The notes: a model not told the origin generated them from the sequence alone. Shown: positions 1 to 7,705, numbered from the stretch's first letter. The stretch: 16,757 nucleotides of DNA from Pseudomonadota bacterium (GCA_023410905.1 JAEYPL010000355.1:1-16757), one strand, 5' to 3'. Made by a program: numbers and translations.

Positions 1-25
1 GTTGCTTCACATCACCCGGGCCGCC

Positions 26-1903
26 ATGATCGCCTCCTTCCTCATTCAGACGCTGAACGGGCTCGCGAGCGCCTCGCTGCTCTTTCTGGTGGCGCTCGGG
101 CTCACGTTGATCTTCGGCGTCACACGCGTCGTGAACTTCGCGCACGGCTCGTTCTTCATGCTCGGCGCTTATCTGGCGGTGAGCTTCCACGGCTTTGTCG
201 GCGGCGGCGTGCTCGGCTTCTGGGGCGGTGCACTGTTTGCGGCCTTGGCCGTCGGCATTGTCGGCGCCGTGACCGAGCTCACCATCCTGCGCCGCATCTA
301 TCGAGCGCCGGAGCTTCTGCAACTCATCACGACGTTCGGCGTCGTGCTCCTGCTGAAGGATGTCGTGCTCTATACCTGGGGACCCGAGGACATTCTCGGT
401 CCACGCGCGCCCGGCCTCACAGGCGCCGTCTGGATCTTCGGCAAACCCATTCCGCAATACGATCTGCTGCTGCTCGTGCTCGGCCCGTTGATAGGCCTCT
501 CCGTCTGGCTGCTGCTCACGCGTACGGATTGGGGGACGCGCGTGCGCGCCGCGACCGAGGATCGCGACATGGCGGCCGCACTCGGCATCAATGAGGCGCT
601 GATGTTCACGGGCGTCTTCGCGCTCGGCGCGTTGCTTGCGGGGCTTGCCGGTGCACTTGCGCTGCCGCGCGAGCCCGCCAATCACAACATGGACCTGACG
701 ATCATCGCCGATGTGTTCGTCGTCACCGTCGTCGGCGGGCTCGGCAGCCTGCCGGGTGCTTACGTCGCCGCCGTCATCATCAGCGTCGTCAAGGCATGGT
801 GCATCGGCATTGGCGATGTGCGCATTTTCGGCATAGGCTTCTCGTTCTCGAAGCTGACGCTGGTCGCCGAATTCATCGTCATGGCGATCGTGCTGATCAT
901 TCGGCCCTGGGGGCTCTTCGGCACGCCGCAAGCACCGCAGCGTGTGTCGGCGGCCTCCATCCTGCCCATGCCAGTGCCGGACGTGAAGCGCCTGTGGCCC
1001 TTGGCACTCGTCGTGCTCGCGCTCCTCATGCTCCCGCTATTGGTCGACCGCTTCACGGTCGTGCTCGCGACGGACATCATTATCTTCGCGCTGTTCGCGG
1101 CGAGCCTCGGCCTCATCATGGGCCAAGGTGGCATGGCTTCATTCGGACACGCCGCGTACTTCGGCGCAGGCGCTTATGCGGCGGCCGTCGCATTCAAAGC
1201 CGGTGCGCCATTCTTGGTCGCCGTCCCCGCAGGCGTTGCCTTTGCCGGGGCGCTTGCCATGCTCTTCGGCTGGTTCTGCGTGCGATTGTCCGGCGTCTCG
1301 CTCGCCATGCTCACGCTCGCCTTCGCACAGATTACATGGGCCATCGCCTTCCAGTGGGACAGCGTGACGGGCGGCAGCAACGGCCTCGTCGGTATCTGGC
1401 CGCCCGATCTGCTCTCCGGCAAGACGGCCTACTACTTCGCGACGCTCCTGCTCGCAGGTGCTGCCATCCTGATCATTTGGCGATCGGCTCATGCGCCGCT
1501 CGGCTACCTCATGCGCGCTGCGCGCGATTCTCGCATTCGTGCCGAGGCGGTCGGCGTCGATGTGCGTATCATCCAGTGGCGCGCGATCATTCTCGCGGGC
1601 GCTGCGGCAGGGCTTGCAGGCGCCCTGTATGTCTTCTCCAAAGGTTCGCTCTCACCGGACTCGCTTTCGATCCCGCGCTCCGTCGACGCCCTCGCCATGG
1701 TGTTGATCGGTGGCGTGCAGACACTCGTCGGGCCGGTCGTCGGCGCAGCGGTCTTCATGCTGCTGCAGGATTGGATCGTGCGCGCGACACCCTACTGGCA
1801 CGCAGTGCTCGGTATCACGCTCATCCTCATCACCATCATCTTTCCGCAGGGCATCGTCGGTACGCTCAGGCAATGGCGCCAGCGCCGGGAAGGTGAGCCA
1901 TGA
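26..1903 (+). CDS. livHM: Fused LivH-LivM permease of a branched-chain amino acid-type (HAAT) ABC transporter
   Basis: Both inner-membrane permease halves of a HAAT-family importer lie in one reading frame of 625 residues (from the ATG at 26). Residues about 1-299 are LivH-like: hydrophobic segments, the AALGINE coupling-loop motif near residue 184 and a typical LivH ending RPWGLFG at 293-299. A linker of roughly 25 residues follows, then a LivM-like half with GQGGMASFGHAAYFGAG at about 366-382 and the coupling motif RAEAVGVDV. Separate LivH and LivM are usually about 290-300 and 300-400 residues each, so nothing large is missing. The frame is open back to base 2, with a possible TTG start there; the ATG is preferred because the LivH family normally begins with this hydrophobic stretch, but an upstream start outside the window is possible. 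The stop overlaps the livG start (ATGA), so the genes are co-transcribed and probably translationally coupled. Substrate is unproven: amino acids, amides, urea or aromatic acids are all known for the family. Confidence 0.92.
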   Translation: MIASFLIQTLNGLASASLLFLVALGLTLIFGVTRVVNFAHGSFFMLGAYLAVSFHGFVGGGVLGFWGGALFAALAVGIVGAVTELTILRRIYRAPELLQLITTFGVVLLLKDVVLYTWGPEDILGPRAPGLTGAVWIFGKPIPQYDLLLLVLGPLIGLSVWLLLTRTDWGTRVRAATEDRDMAAALGINEALMFTGVFALGALLAGLAGALALPREPANHNMDLTIIADVFVVTVVGGLGSLPGAYVAAVIISVVKAWCIGIGDVRIFGIGFSFSKLTLVAEFIVMAIVLIIRPWGLFGTPQAPQRVSAASILPMPVPDVKRLWPLALVVLALLMLPLLVDRFTVVLATDIIIFALFAASLGLIMGQGGMASFGHAAYFGAGAYAAAVAFKAGAPFLVAVPAGVAFAGALAMLFGWFCVRLSGVSLAMLTLAFAQITWAIAFQWDSVTGGSNGLVGIWPPDLLSGKTAYYFATLLLAGAAILIIWRSAHAPLGYLMRAARDSRIRAEAVGVDVRIIQWRAIILAGAAAGLAGALYVFSKGSLSPDSLSIPRSVDALAMVLIGGVQTLVGPVVGAAVFMLLQDWIVRATPYWHAVLGITLILITIIFPQGIVGTLRQWRQRREGEP

Positions 1904-2661
1904 CCGCGCCCGTGTTGGCCGTCGAGGAGATCGGCAAATCCTTCAAAGGCTTTCGCGCCGTCGAGCGGGTGAGCTTTACTGTCGATGCCGGCGAGCTTCT
2001 GGCCCTGATCGGTCCGAACGGCGCCGGCAAAACCACGACCTTCAACATGATCAACGGCCAACTCGCGCCGGATCATGGCCGTGTGCGCCTTGGCGGCGAG
2101 GACGTCACGCACCGGCCGCCGCGCGCGCTGTGGCGGGCCGGTGTCGCGCGCACGTTCCAGATCACGCAGACGTTCGCCTCCATGAGCGTCGCTGAGAACC
2201 TGCTGGTGGCCATTCTCTCGCGCGAGCGCGCCACGGGCCTCCTCGCCGAAGCCGGACGCGCGCACGCCGATGAAATCCAGGCGCGACTAACAGAGGTCGG
2301 CATGGGCCATGCCGCCGATACGCTCTGCTCCGTCCTCGCTTATGGCGATCTGAAACGCGTCGAATTGGCCATCGCCCTTGTCAATGATCCGCGCCTCCTG
2401 CTCATGGACGAGCCGACGGCCGGCATGGCGGCGCGCGAGCGTGGTGCTCTCATGCGCCTCGTCGCCGAGCGCGCCCGCCAGCGCAACACCGCCGTTCTCT
2501 TCACCGAGCACGATATGGATGTCGTCTTTGGTCATGCCGACCGCGTTGTCGTCATGAACCGCGGGCGCCTCATTGCCGAAGGCACGCCCGTAGAGGTGCG
2601 CGCGAGCCCACTCGTACGCGAAGTCTATCTCGGCAGCACCGCTGGAGAGGCCAACCCATGA
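1900..2661 (+). CDS. livG: HAAT-type ABC transporter ATP-binding protein LivG
   Basis: Cytoplasmic ATPase of 253 residues that powers the fused permease upstream. Visible motifs: Walker A GPNGAGKT at 38-45, Q-loop region TFQITQTF near 85-92, Walker B LLLMDEP ending at D170-E171, and the switch histidine in TEHDMD (H204). The ABC signature position reads LAYGD (146-150) followed by LKRVELA, not LSGGQ; livG-type proteins often have LSYGD or LSYGQ, so this is a drift within a known variant and not a broken gene. Length is normal for LivG. It starts inside the ATGA shared with the permease gene and ends in another ATGA shared with livF, so the three are a tight operon. Confidence 0.93.
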   Translation: MTAPVLAVEEIGKSFKGFRAVERVSFTVDAGELLALIGPNGAGKTTTFNMINGQLAPDHGRVRLGGEDVTHRPPRALWRAGVARTFQITQTFASMSVAENLLVAILSRERATGLLAEAGRAHADEIQARLTEVGMGHAADTLCSVLAYGDLKRVELAIALVNDPRLLLMDEPTAGMAARERGALMRLVAERARQRNTAVLFTEHDMDVVFGHADRVVVMNRGRLIAEGTPVEVRASPLVREVYLGSTAGEANP

Positions 2662-3362
2662 GCCTCCTCGAAATCCGCGAGCTCGATGCCTGGTATGGTC
2701 GCGCGCAGATCCTGTTCGGCGTCTCGCTCGCCGTCGAAGCGGGTGAAGCGGCTGTTCTCATCGGCCGCAATGGCGCCGGCAAGTCGACGCTCATGAAATG
2801 CATTGTCGGTCTCGAAGCCGAGCGGCGCGGCACCATCCGCTTCGATGGCGCGGACCTCATCGCCGAGCCGACACACCGCATCGCGCGTCGCGGCATGGGC
2901 TACGTCCCTGAGGACCGCCGCGTTTTCATGGATCTCACCGTCGCCGAGAATCTGGCTGTCGGTCGGTTGCCGTCCAGCGGCGGCGCGGCGTGGACGCCCG
3001 AAGCGGCCTTTGAGCTGTTTCCGCCGCTCGCGGCCATGCGCGACAGGAAGGGCGGCCAGATGTCCGGCGGCGAGCAGCAGATGCTGACCATCGCGCGCGC
3101 GCTCATGGGCAACCCGCGTTTTCTGCTGCTCGATGAGCCGTCGGAAGGGCTCGCCCCGGTCATCGTCGAGGTGATTGCCGACGCGATCGCCAAGCTCAAG
3201 GCGCGCGGTGTCGGCCTGCTGCTGTCCGAGCAGAACCTACACTTTGCGCGTGCCGTTGCCGACCGCGCTTTCGTGCTCGATCGCGGCCACATCCGCTTTG
3301 CCGGCACGCTCGCCGAACTCGATGCTGAGGCCGCCCTCAAGGAGCAATATCTGGCGATTTGA
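2658..3362 (+). CDS. livF: HAAT-type ABC transporter ATP-binding protein LivF
   Basis: Second ATPase of the importer, 234 residues, the usual LivF size. Motifs: Walker A GRNGAGKST at 36-44, the LivF-typical VPEDRRVF at 83-90, a canonical signature MSGGEQQ at 135-141, Walker B FLLLDEPSEGL with D159-E160, and SEQN at the H-loop position (190-193), where LivF proteins commonly have EQN instead of a histidine. LivF and LivG are expected to form the ATPase heterodimer; here LivF carries the canonical signature and LivG does not. This is the last gene of the operon and is followed directly by a hairpin. No substrate-binding protein gene lies on either side within the window. Confidence 0.93.
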   Translation: MSLLEIRELDAWYGRAQILFGVSLAVEAGEAAVLIGRNGAGKSTLMKCIVGLEAERRGTIRFDGADLIAEPTHRIARRGMGYVPEDRRVFMDLTVAENLAVGRLPSSGGAAWTPEAAFELFPPLAAMRDRKGGQMSGGEQQMLTIARALMGNPRFLLLDEPSEGLAPVIVEVIADAIAKLKARGVGLLLSEQNLHFARAVADRAFVLDRGHIRFAGTLAELDAEAALKEQYLAI

Positions 3363-3383
3363 GCGCCACCTGACCGGTGGCGC
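3363..3383. terminator. Hairpin between convergent livF and bactofilin genes
   Basis: A perfect 8-bp GC-rich stem (GCGCCACC at 3363-3370 paired with GGTGGCGC at 3376-3383) with a 5-base loop begins directly after the livF stop codon. There is no U-tract after it on either strand, so it is a weak match to an intrinsic terminator. Its place between two convergent genes suggests a bidirectional transcript-end or mRNA-stabilising element. Confidence 0.5.
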
Positions 3384-3404
3384 CAGATCACAACTTTCGC
3401 TGCC

Positions 3405-3929
3405 TCAGCTTTCGCTGCGCAGCGGGAAGCCGGGGCCTGCCGGGCCTGATGTATCCGGCGCGCTGACGCCGGACAAGGGATCGGCCACGCGGCGCGATTT
3501 GCCCTCGAAGTAGGCGCCCTGCTCGATGCCGAGCTGCTGGTGGAAGACATCACCTTCGACGCGGCTCGATGACTGCAGCACCACGCGCCGCCCGCGGATC
3601 GATCCGGAGACGCCGCCGCGCACGATGACCTCGTCGGCGACGACGCCGCCCGTGATGCGCGCGGTCTCGCCGATGAGCACGTTGGCGGCGTGGAGATCAC
3701 CCTGGATCTGCCCGTCGATATGCACCTCGCCCTTCGAGATGAGATTGCCGACGATGGTTAGATCTTCACCGATGTGCGATGCGCCGCTCTGTCCCGCTGG
3801 GCGCGGTGACGGACTCGCTGGCCGCGATGCCGAAAGCGGCTCGGGCTGCTGAGAGTGCGAAGGCGGGGCCGGTGGTGGCGTCCCCCTCGGCACGTCGAAC
3901 GCAGTGGGCTCGGATTTCTTCGTGAACAT
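3405..3929 (-). CDS. Bactofilin (polymer-forming cytoskeletal protein)
   Basis: Bactofilins are small proteins that polymerise without nucleotide into filaments, usually at the inner membrane, and localise cell-wall or envelope functions. This 174-residue protein has a short start (MFTKKSEP), a disordered Pro/Ser-rich segment at about 14-50, and the bactofilin beta-helix domain at about 52-150, recognisable from repeated short beta-strand units such as IGEDLTIVGNLISKGEVHIDG and IQGDLHAANVLIGE, rich in G, V and I. A Gly/Pro/Ser-rich tail of about 25 residues follows. The ATG at 3929 is chosen over in-frame starts up to 4199 because a strong ribosome-binding site stands 8 bases before it and the upstream residues do not resemble the family. 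It is divergent from the sirtuin gene and convergent with livF. No peptidase M23 or other usual bactofilin partner is adjacent. Confidence 0.9.
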   Translation of the reverse strand: MFTKKSEPTAFDVPRGTPPPAPPSHSQQPEPLSASRPASPSPRPAGQSGASHIGEDLTIVGNLISKGEVHIDGQIQGDLHAANVLIGETARITGGVVADEVIVRGGVSGSIRGRRVVLQSSSRVEGDVFHQQLGIEQGAYFEGKSRRVADPLSGVSAPDTSGPAGPGFPLRSES

Positions 3930-4189
3930 TGACGCAACTCCCTCTCCAGATGCGTACCGCGTCCCGCCGCCTGCAACGACGGAGACAAACACATCGACCT
4001 GACCTGCGCCCCCGCGCGAACTATAGGCCCCGTTTGCTTGGATAGCAAAGCCCGGGGCGCTGGTCAGCCCATTTGCTCTGAATGCGTACTGCCGCCTGGC
4101 CCGCCTCGCTGGTGTCACAAAGGCTGGACCTTGATGACGAAAGGTGGCGGTATCGAGTGGCGGTTTTGTGGTGCGCGGGGCACGACTGT
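3930..4189. other. Divergent intergenic region, bactofilin / sirtuin
   Basis: This 260-base gap must hold promoters for both divergent genes. Apart from the bactofilin ribosome-binding site I see no convincing -35/-10 pair, repeat or RNA gene. The sirtuin frame is open through the right part (from 4082), which could be an N-terminal extension or simply untranslated leader. Confidence 0.5.
3938..3947 (-). promoter_or_regulatory. Ribosome-binding site of the bactofilin gene
   Basis: On the minus strand these bases read GGAGAGGGAG, 8 bases before the ATG at 3929. This fixes the bactofilin start and argues against the 90-codon longer open frame. Confidence 0.7.
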
Positions 4190-4909
4190 ATGCGGACATT
4201 TCGGAATATCACGATCCTGACCGGAGCCGGGATCTCGGCGGAGTCGGGTATCGCGACCTTTCGCGACAAGGAAGGCATCTGGGCCAAGTACGACTATCGC
4301 GATGTGGCGACGCCGGAGGGCTTTGCGCGCAATCCGAAGCTCGTGCTCGACTTCTACAACATGCGCCGCCGCATGAGCGCGGCCGCCAAGCCTAATCCGG
4401 CCCACTTTGCCCTGGCGCGTCTCGAGCGCGAGCACGCCGGGCGCGTCACGGTCGTCACGCAGAATGTCGATGCGCTGCACGAGGCGGCCGGGACCCAGAA
4501 CCTCATTCACATGCACGGCGAGCACCAGAAAGCCCTCTGCGCCAAGTGCGGCGAGCGCCGTCCCTGGGGGCCCGAATACCCTGACCTGACGACCGAGCTC
4601 GCCTGCCCGTCATGCGGCGCGCCGGGCGGCCTGCGCCCCGACGTCGTCTGGTTCGGCGAGATGCCCTACCACATGGGCCGCATCGCCGAAGAGCTGGCAC
4701 GCACCGATCTCTTCATTTCTATCGGCACCAGCGGCAACGTCTATCCGGCAGCGGGCTTCGTCGCCGAGGCCCGCGATCAGGATGCGTATACGGTCGAGCT
4801 CAATCTGGAACCCTCGCAGGGGACCGGCCTCTTCGACGAGGCCATCCACGGTCCCGCCTCCGAGGTGGTGCCGGCGTTCGTCGAGCGGTTGCTCCGCGGC
4901 AGCCAGTGA
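4190..4909 (+). CDS. cobB: NAD-dependent protein deacylase, Sir2 family (CobB type)
   Basis: Removes acyl groups from protein lysines using NAD+, giving nicotinamide and O-acyl-ADP-ribose. The 239-residue form shows the whole sirtuin set: GAGISAESGIATFRD at 12-26, QNVD at 91-94, catalytic H109 in HMHGEH, a zinc site from C117, C120, C139 and C142, VWFGE at 153-157, IGTSG at 178-182, and NLEP near 205. FYNMRR at 55-60 supplies the Y-x-x-R pair (Y56, R59) that in class III sirtuins such as SIRT5 and E. coli CobB binds acidic acyl groups, so desuccinylase as well as deacetylase activity is likely. An in-frame ATG at 4082 would add 36 residues; I prefer 4190 because the family begins just before the GAGIS motif, although the ribosome-binding site there is weak (GGGG about 9-10 bases upstream). 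Transcribed alone, divergent from the bactofilin gene. Confidence 0.92.
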   Translation: MRTFRNITILTGAGISAESGIATFRDKEGIWAKYDYRDVATPEGFARNPKLVLDFYNMRRRMSAAAKPNPAHFALARLEREHAGRVTVVTQNVDALHEAAGTQNLIHMHGEHQKALCAKCGERRPWGPEYPDLTTELACPSCGAPGGLRPDVVWFGEMPYHMGRIAEELARTDLFISIGTSGNVYPAAGFVAEARDQDAYTVELNLEPSQGTGLFDEAIHGPASEVVPAFVERLLRGSQ

Positions 4910-5055
4910 CCGCCGCAGGAGCCTCCTCTGTTGCAGGTCTTATGCAACGAACGCACGCTGCTTAGGTATTGACTAATACTGACTTCAGTCGTCTGGCCAT
5001 TTTGGCGGATACCTGCGATAAGCCAGCCGACGGAGCGGGCCACGGATAAGCACGA
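4910..5055. other. Intergenic region upstream of rpiA with small inverted repeats
   Basis: A 146-base gap, more AT-rich at its centre than its surroundings. It holds AGGAG-C-CTCCT (4917-4927), TTGCA-N7-TGCAA (4931-4947) and ACTGA-CT-TCAGT (4978-4989). It probably contains the rpiA promoter. TTGACT at 4969-4974 resembles a -35 box, but no good -10 box lies at 16-18 bases, so I do not call one. Confidence 0.4.
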
Positions 5056-5775
5056 ATGAGTCTGGACGAGTACAAGCGTATGGCGGCGCGCGGCGCCATC
5101 GAGCAGGTCGTATCGGGCATGCGGCTCGGGCTCGGCACGGGGTCCACGGCGGCCCATTTCGTCGAACTGCTCGGCGAGCGGGTGCGCGGCGGCCTCGACG
5201 TCATCTGCGTGCCGACGTCGGAGGCGACGCGAGCGCAGGCATCGTCGCTCGGCATTCCCCTGACCACGCTCGACGACATGCCCCTCCTCGACATGACGGT
5301 CGATGGCGCCGACGAGTTCGACGGCGTCCTGCGGCTCATCAAGGGCGGCGGCGGTGCTCTGCTGCGCGAGAAGATCGTGGCGGCGGCTTCCGAGCGCCTC
5401 ATCATCATTGCCGACCATACGAAGCGCGTCGAGCGCCTCGGCGCGTTTCCCCTGCCCGTCGAGGTTGTGCGCTTCGGCTATATGGCGACGCAGAACATGA
5501 TCGCGCTGCTCGCCGCCGACCTCGGCTGCCATGGCGAAATCCGCCTGCGCACCGGGCGTGATCGCCAGCCCTTCGTGACGGATGGCGGCAACTACATCTT
5601 TGATTGCGCCTTCAAGCGCATCGACGAGCCCGAGCGGTTGGACGAGGCGCTGAAGCACATTCCGGGCGTCGTCGAGAACGGCCTCTTTCTCGGTCTCGCG
5701 GACATGGCGTTCGTCGCCGGTCCGGAGGGCATCGTCGTCATCGAGACCGAGCCGGTCGAGGACGACGGGCGCTGA
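5056..5775 (+). CDS. rpiA: Ribose-5-phosphate isomerase A
   Basis: Interconverts ribulose 5-phosphate and ribose 5-phosphate in the non-oxidative pentose phosphate pathway, feeding nucleotide synthesis. The 239-residue length is close to the family norm (about 220-235). Family signatures are all present: phosphate-binding GLGTGST at 25-31, DGADE at 83-87, KGGGGALLREK at 96-106 with catalytic E105, DGGNYIFD in the C-terminal half, and HIPGVVENGLF. D83, D86, K96 and E105 match the active-site residues of E. coli RpiA. The 35-base gap to the DUF2059 gene and the same strand as gor suggest one transcription unit, a grouping I know from other Rhizobiales. Confidence 0.96.
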   Translation: MSLDEYKRMAARGAIEQVVSGMRLGLGTGSTAAHFVELLGERVRGGLDVICVPTSEATRAQASSLGIPLTTLDDMPLLDMTVDGADEFDGVLRLIKGGGGALLREKIVAAASERLIIIADHTKRVERLGAFPLPVEVVRFGYMATQNMIALLAADLGCHGEIRLRTGRDRQPFVTDGGNYIFDCAFKRIDEPERLDEALKHIPGVVENGLFLGLADMAFVAGPEGIVVIETEPVEDDGR

Positions 5776-5795
5776 GCCTGCGCTTACTGCTGTCT

Positions 5796-5801
5796 GGGAG
5801 G
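5796..5801 (+). promoter_or_regulatory. Ribosome-binding site deciding the DUF2059 start
   Basis: GGGAGG directly abuts an ATG at 5802, too close to serve it, but stands 9 bases before the in-frame ATG at 5811. This favours 5811 as the start. Confidence 0.6.
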
Positions 5802-5810
5802 ATGAAGTCG

Positions 5811-6308
5811 ATGAGCCTTGCACGCCGCTTGTTCATCGCGATGCTCTTCTGCGCAGCGGTGAGCCAGCCGACACTGGCGCAGCAGCGCGCCTCGCCGGAA
5901 GCCATGAGCGCTGCCCGTGCGCTCATCGAGGTGACAGGCGCCTCGGCTCAGTTCGATCAGGCTCTCCCGTTGCTGACAGGCCCGTTGACGCAAGCCTTCG
6001 TCGCGCTCGCGCCCGGCCGCGCCAGCGAGATCCGCGAGCTGATGGCGGAGATGGTCAAGCGCTTCTCGTCGCGGAAGGGCGAGTTGATCGAGCAGATCGC
6101 TGGCATCTATGCCGAGAAAATGACTGTCGAAGACATGCGCGGTGTAACGGCGTTCTATCAATCCGAAGTTGGCCGGCGCATGGTGGCGGCGCAGCCTGAA
6201 ATCATGCGCCAGTCCATGCTGGCGGGCCAAATCTGGGGCCAGCGCATTGGGGCCGAGATCGACGCGGAGATGCGGCGCGAGCTCAGGAAGCGCGGCATCG
6301 ACCTCTGA
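5811..6308 (+). CDS. Exported DUF2059 domain protein
   Basis: A 165-residue protein with a clear Sec signal peptide: MSLARR positive start, hydrophobic core LFIAMLFCAAVS, and a likely cleavage after TLA at residue 23. The mature part is helical and charged, ending in the region AEKMTVEDMRGVTAFYQSE and GRRMVAAQPEIMRQSM, which resembles the DUF2059 family of periplasmic proteins. That domain has no established function; the gene often stands next to rpiA and gor in alphaproteobacteria, so a role in envelope or redox stress is possible but unproven. Start chosen from the ribosome-binding site; an ATG at 5802 would add three residues (MKS). The stop codon overlaps the gor ribosome-binding site, so the two are very likely co-transcribed. 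Confidence 0.82.
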   Translation: MSLARRLFIAMLFCAAVSQPTLAQQRASPEAMSAARALIEVTGASAQFDQALPLLTGPLTQAFVALAPGRASEIRELMAEMVKRFSSRKGELIEQIAGIYAEKMTVEDMRGVTAFYQSEVGRRMVAAQPEIMRQSMLAGQIWGQRIGAEIDAEMRRELRKRGIDL

Positions 6309-6319
6309 GGAAATTCGTT

Positions 6320-7705
6320 ATGGCGAGCTACGACTATGATCTGTTCGTGATCGGTGCCGGTTCCGGCGGCGTGCGCGCGGCGCGCATCGCGGCGGGCCAT
6401 GGCGCCAAGGTCGCGATTGCCGAAGAGTTCCGCTTTGGCGGCACGTGCGTCATTCGCGGTTGCGTGCCGAAAAAGCTGCTCGTCTATGCAAGCCGCTTTT
6501 CCGATGAGTTCGAGGATGCGGCGGGCTTCGGCTGGACCGTTGGCAACATCACATTCGACTGGGCGACGCTCATCGCCAACAAGGACAAGGAAATCTCGCG
6601 CCTCGAAGGCGCCTATCGTGGCGGTCTCGAGCGCGCCGGTGTCGCTGGCATCAACAAGACACGCGCGGTCGTCACTGGGCCCAATTCCGTCCGCCTCGCC
6701 GATAGCGGCAAGGAGGTCACCGCAAAGTACATTCTGATCGCGACGGGTGGCGCCGCGAACGTCGATCCGAAGCTGCCGGGTATCGAGCACGCCATCACGT
6801 CCAACGAGGCCTTTCATCTGAAGGAGCTGCCGAAGCGCATCGTCATTGCCGGCGGCGGCTATATTGCGGTCGAGTTCGCCGGCATCTTCGCCGGTCTCGG
6901 CGTGGAGACGACGCTCATCTATCGCGGCGAGAAGATCCTGCGCGGCTTCGACGAGGATCTGCGCGACGCGCTCACCGAGGAATATGCCAAGCGCGGCATC
7001 CGCATCATCACTGGCGAAGTCTTTTCGCGCATCGAGAAAACGGCAAGTAGCCTCACTGCGCACTGCACGGGCGGTGGCAAGCTCGACGTCGATCAGGTCA
7101 TGTTCGCCATCGGCCGCAGCCCGAATACCAAAGGCCTCGGGCTCGAGAGCGCGGGGGTCGCGCTCGGCAAGAGCGGTGAGATCATCGTCGATAAGCAGCA
7201 GCGCACGAACGTGCCGAGCATCTATGCCGTGGGCGATGTGTGTGACCGCGTGAACCTGACGCCGGTCGCCATCCGCGAGGGCCATGCCTTCGCCGATAGT
7301 GTCTTCGGCAACAAGCCGCGCACCGTCGATCACGACTGGATCCCGACCGGCGTTTTCTCGACGCCTGAGATCGGCACGGTCGGCCTACCCGAGCATGAGG
7401 CAGCCAAGCGACCGGGCGGCATCGAGATCTACAAGGCGCGTTTCCGTCCGATGAAGGTGACGCTCACCGGCCGCGACGAGCGGATGGTCATGAAACTCAT
7501 CGTCGAGCGCGCAACGGATCGTGTGCTCGGCTGTCACGTTCTCGGGCCGGACGCTGCCGAGATCGTGCAGATGGCTGCAATCGCCATGCGGATGGGCGCC
7601 ACCAAGGCCGATTTCGACGCCACCATGGCGCTGCATCCGAGCGCGGCCGAGGAACTGGTAACCATGCGCGAGAAATGGGTCCCGCCGGCGGTTGCTGCGG
7701 AGTAG
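6320..7705 (+). CDS. gor: Glutathione-disulfide reductase
   Basis: FAD enzyme of the cytoplasm that reduces oxidised glutathione with NADPH. The 461-residue protein has the FAD-binding GAGSGG at 12-17, the redox-active disulfide in GGTCVIRGCVPKK (C43 and C48), and a second Rossmann motif AGGGYIAVEFA at about 177-187. IYRGEKILR at 200-208 places R202 and R208 where glutathione reductases bind the NADPH 2'-phosphate, which favours gor over dihydrolipoamide dehydrogenase. The second FAD motif YAVGDVCDRVNLTPVAIREG and the C-terminal base in ALHPSAAEE (H439, E444) are intact. GAGGAA at the preceding stop codon, 8 bases before the ATG, is its ribosome-binding site, linking it to the DUF2059 gene. 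Confidence 0.95.
   Translation: MASYDYDLFVIGAGSGGVRAARIAAGHGAKVAIAEEFRFGGTCVIRGCVPKKLLVYASRFSDEFEDAAGFGWTVGNITFDWATLIANKDKEISRLEGAYRGGLERAGVAGINKTRAVVTGPNSVRLADSGKEVTAKYILIATGGAANVDPKLPGIEHAITSNEAFHLKELPKRIVIAGGGYIAVEFAGIFAGLGVETTLIYRGEKILRGFDEDLRDALTEEYAKRGIRIITGEVFSRIEKTASSLTAHCTGGGKLDVDQVMFAIGRSPNTKGLGLESAGVALGKSGEIIVDKQQRTNVPSIYAVGDVCDRVNLTPVAIREGHAFADSVFGNKPRTVDHDWIPTGVFSTPEIGTVGLPEHEAAKRPGGIEIYKARFRPMKVTLTGRDERMVMKLIVERATDRVLGCHVLGPDAAEIVQMAAIAMRMGATKADFDATMALHPSAAEELVTMREKWVPPAVAAE

Noticed and set aside
796..1896. Open frame of 366 codons on the plus strand within the permease gene
   Set aside because: It is His/Arg/Ala-rich, lacks membrane segments or motifs, and sits in another frame of the well-supported permease.
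3394..3418. Direct repeat CTTTCGCTGC twice, 15 bases apart
   Set aside because: One copy lies in the last codons of the bactofilin gene and one just beyond; it is probably a chance or slippage repeat with no evident role.
2900..3700. Open frame of 266 codons on the minus strand
   Set aside because: It is Ser/Ala/Arg-rich with no motif, and overlaps livF and the bactofilin gene in another frame.
4082..4189. 36-residue N-terminal extension of the sirtuin
   Set aside because: It has no family resemblance, and sirtuins of this type begin just before the GAGIS motif. I mention it as an alternative start only.
4969..4979. TTGACT / TAATAC as an rpiA promoter
   Set aside because: The TTGACT box has no matching -10 box at 16-18 bases, and TAATAC overlaps it, so they cannot form one promoter.
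4777..5823. Open frame of 348 codons on the minus strand
   Set aside because: It is antisense to rpiA and the end of the sirtuin gene and shows no recognisable domain; it is a shadow of high-GC coding sequence.
6158..7333. Open frame of 391 codons on the minus strand
   Set aside because: It lies opposite the clearly coding gor and DUF2059 genes and reads as a low-diversity, Asp/Ala/Arg-rich sequence with no family motifs; high GC keeps antisense frames open.
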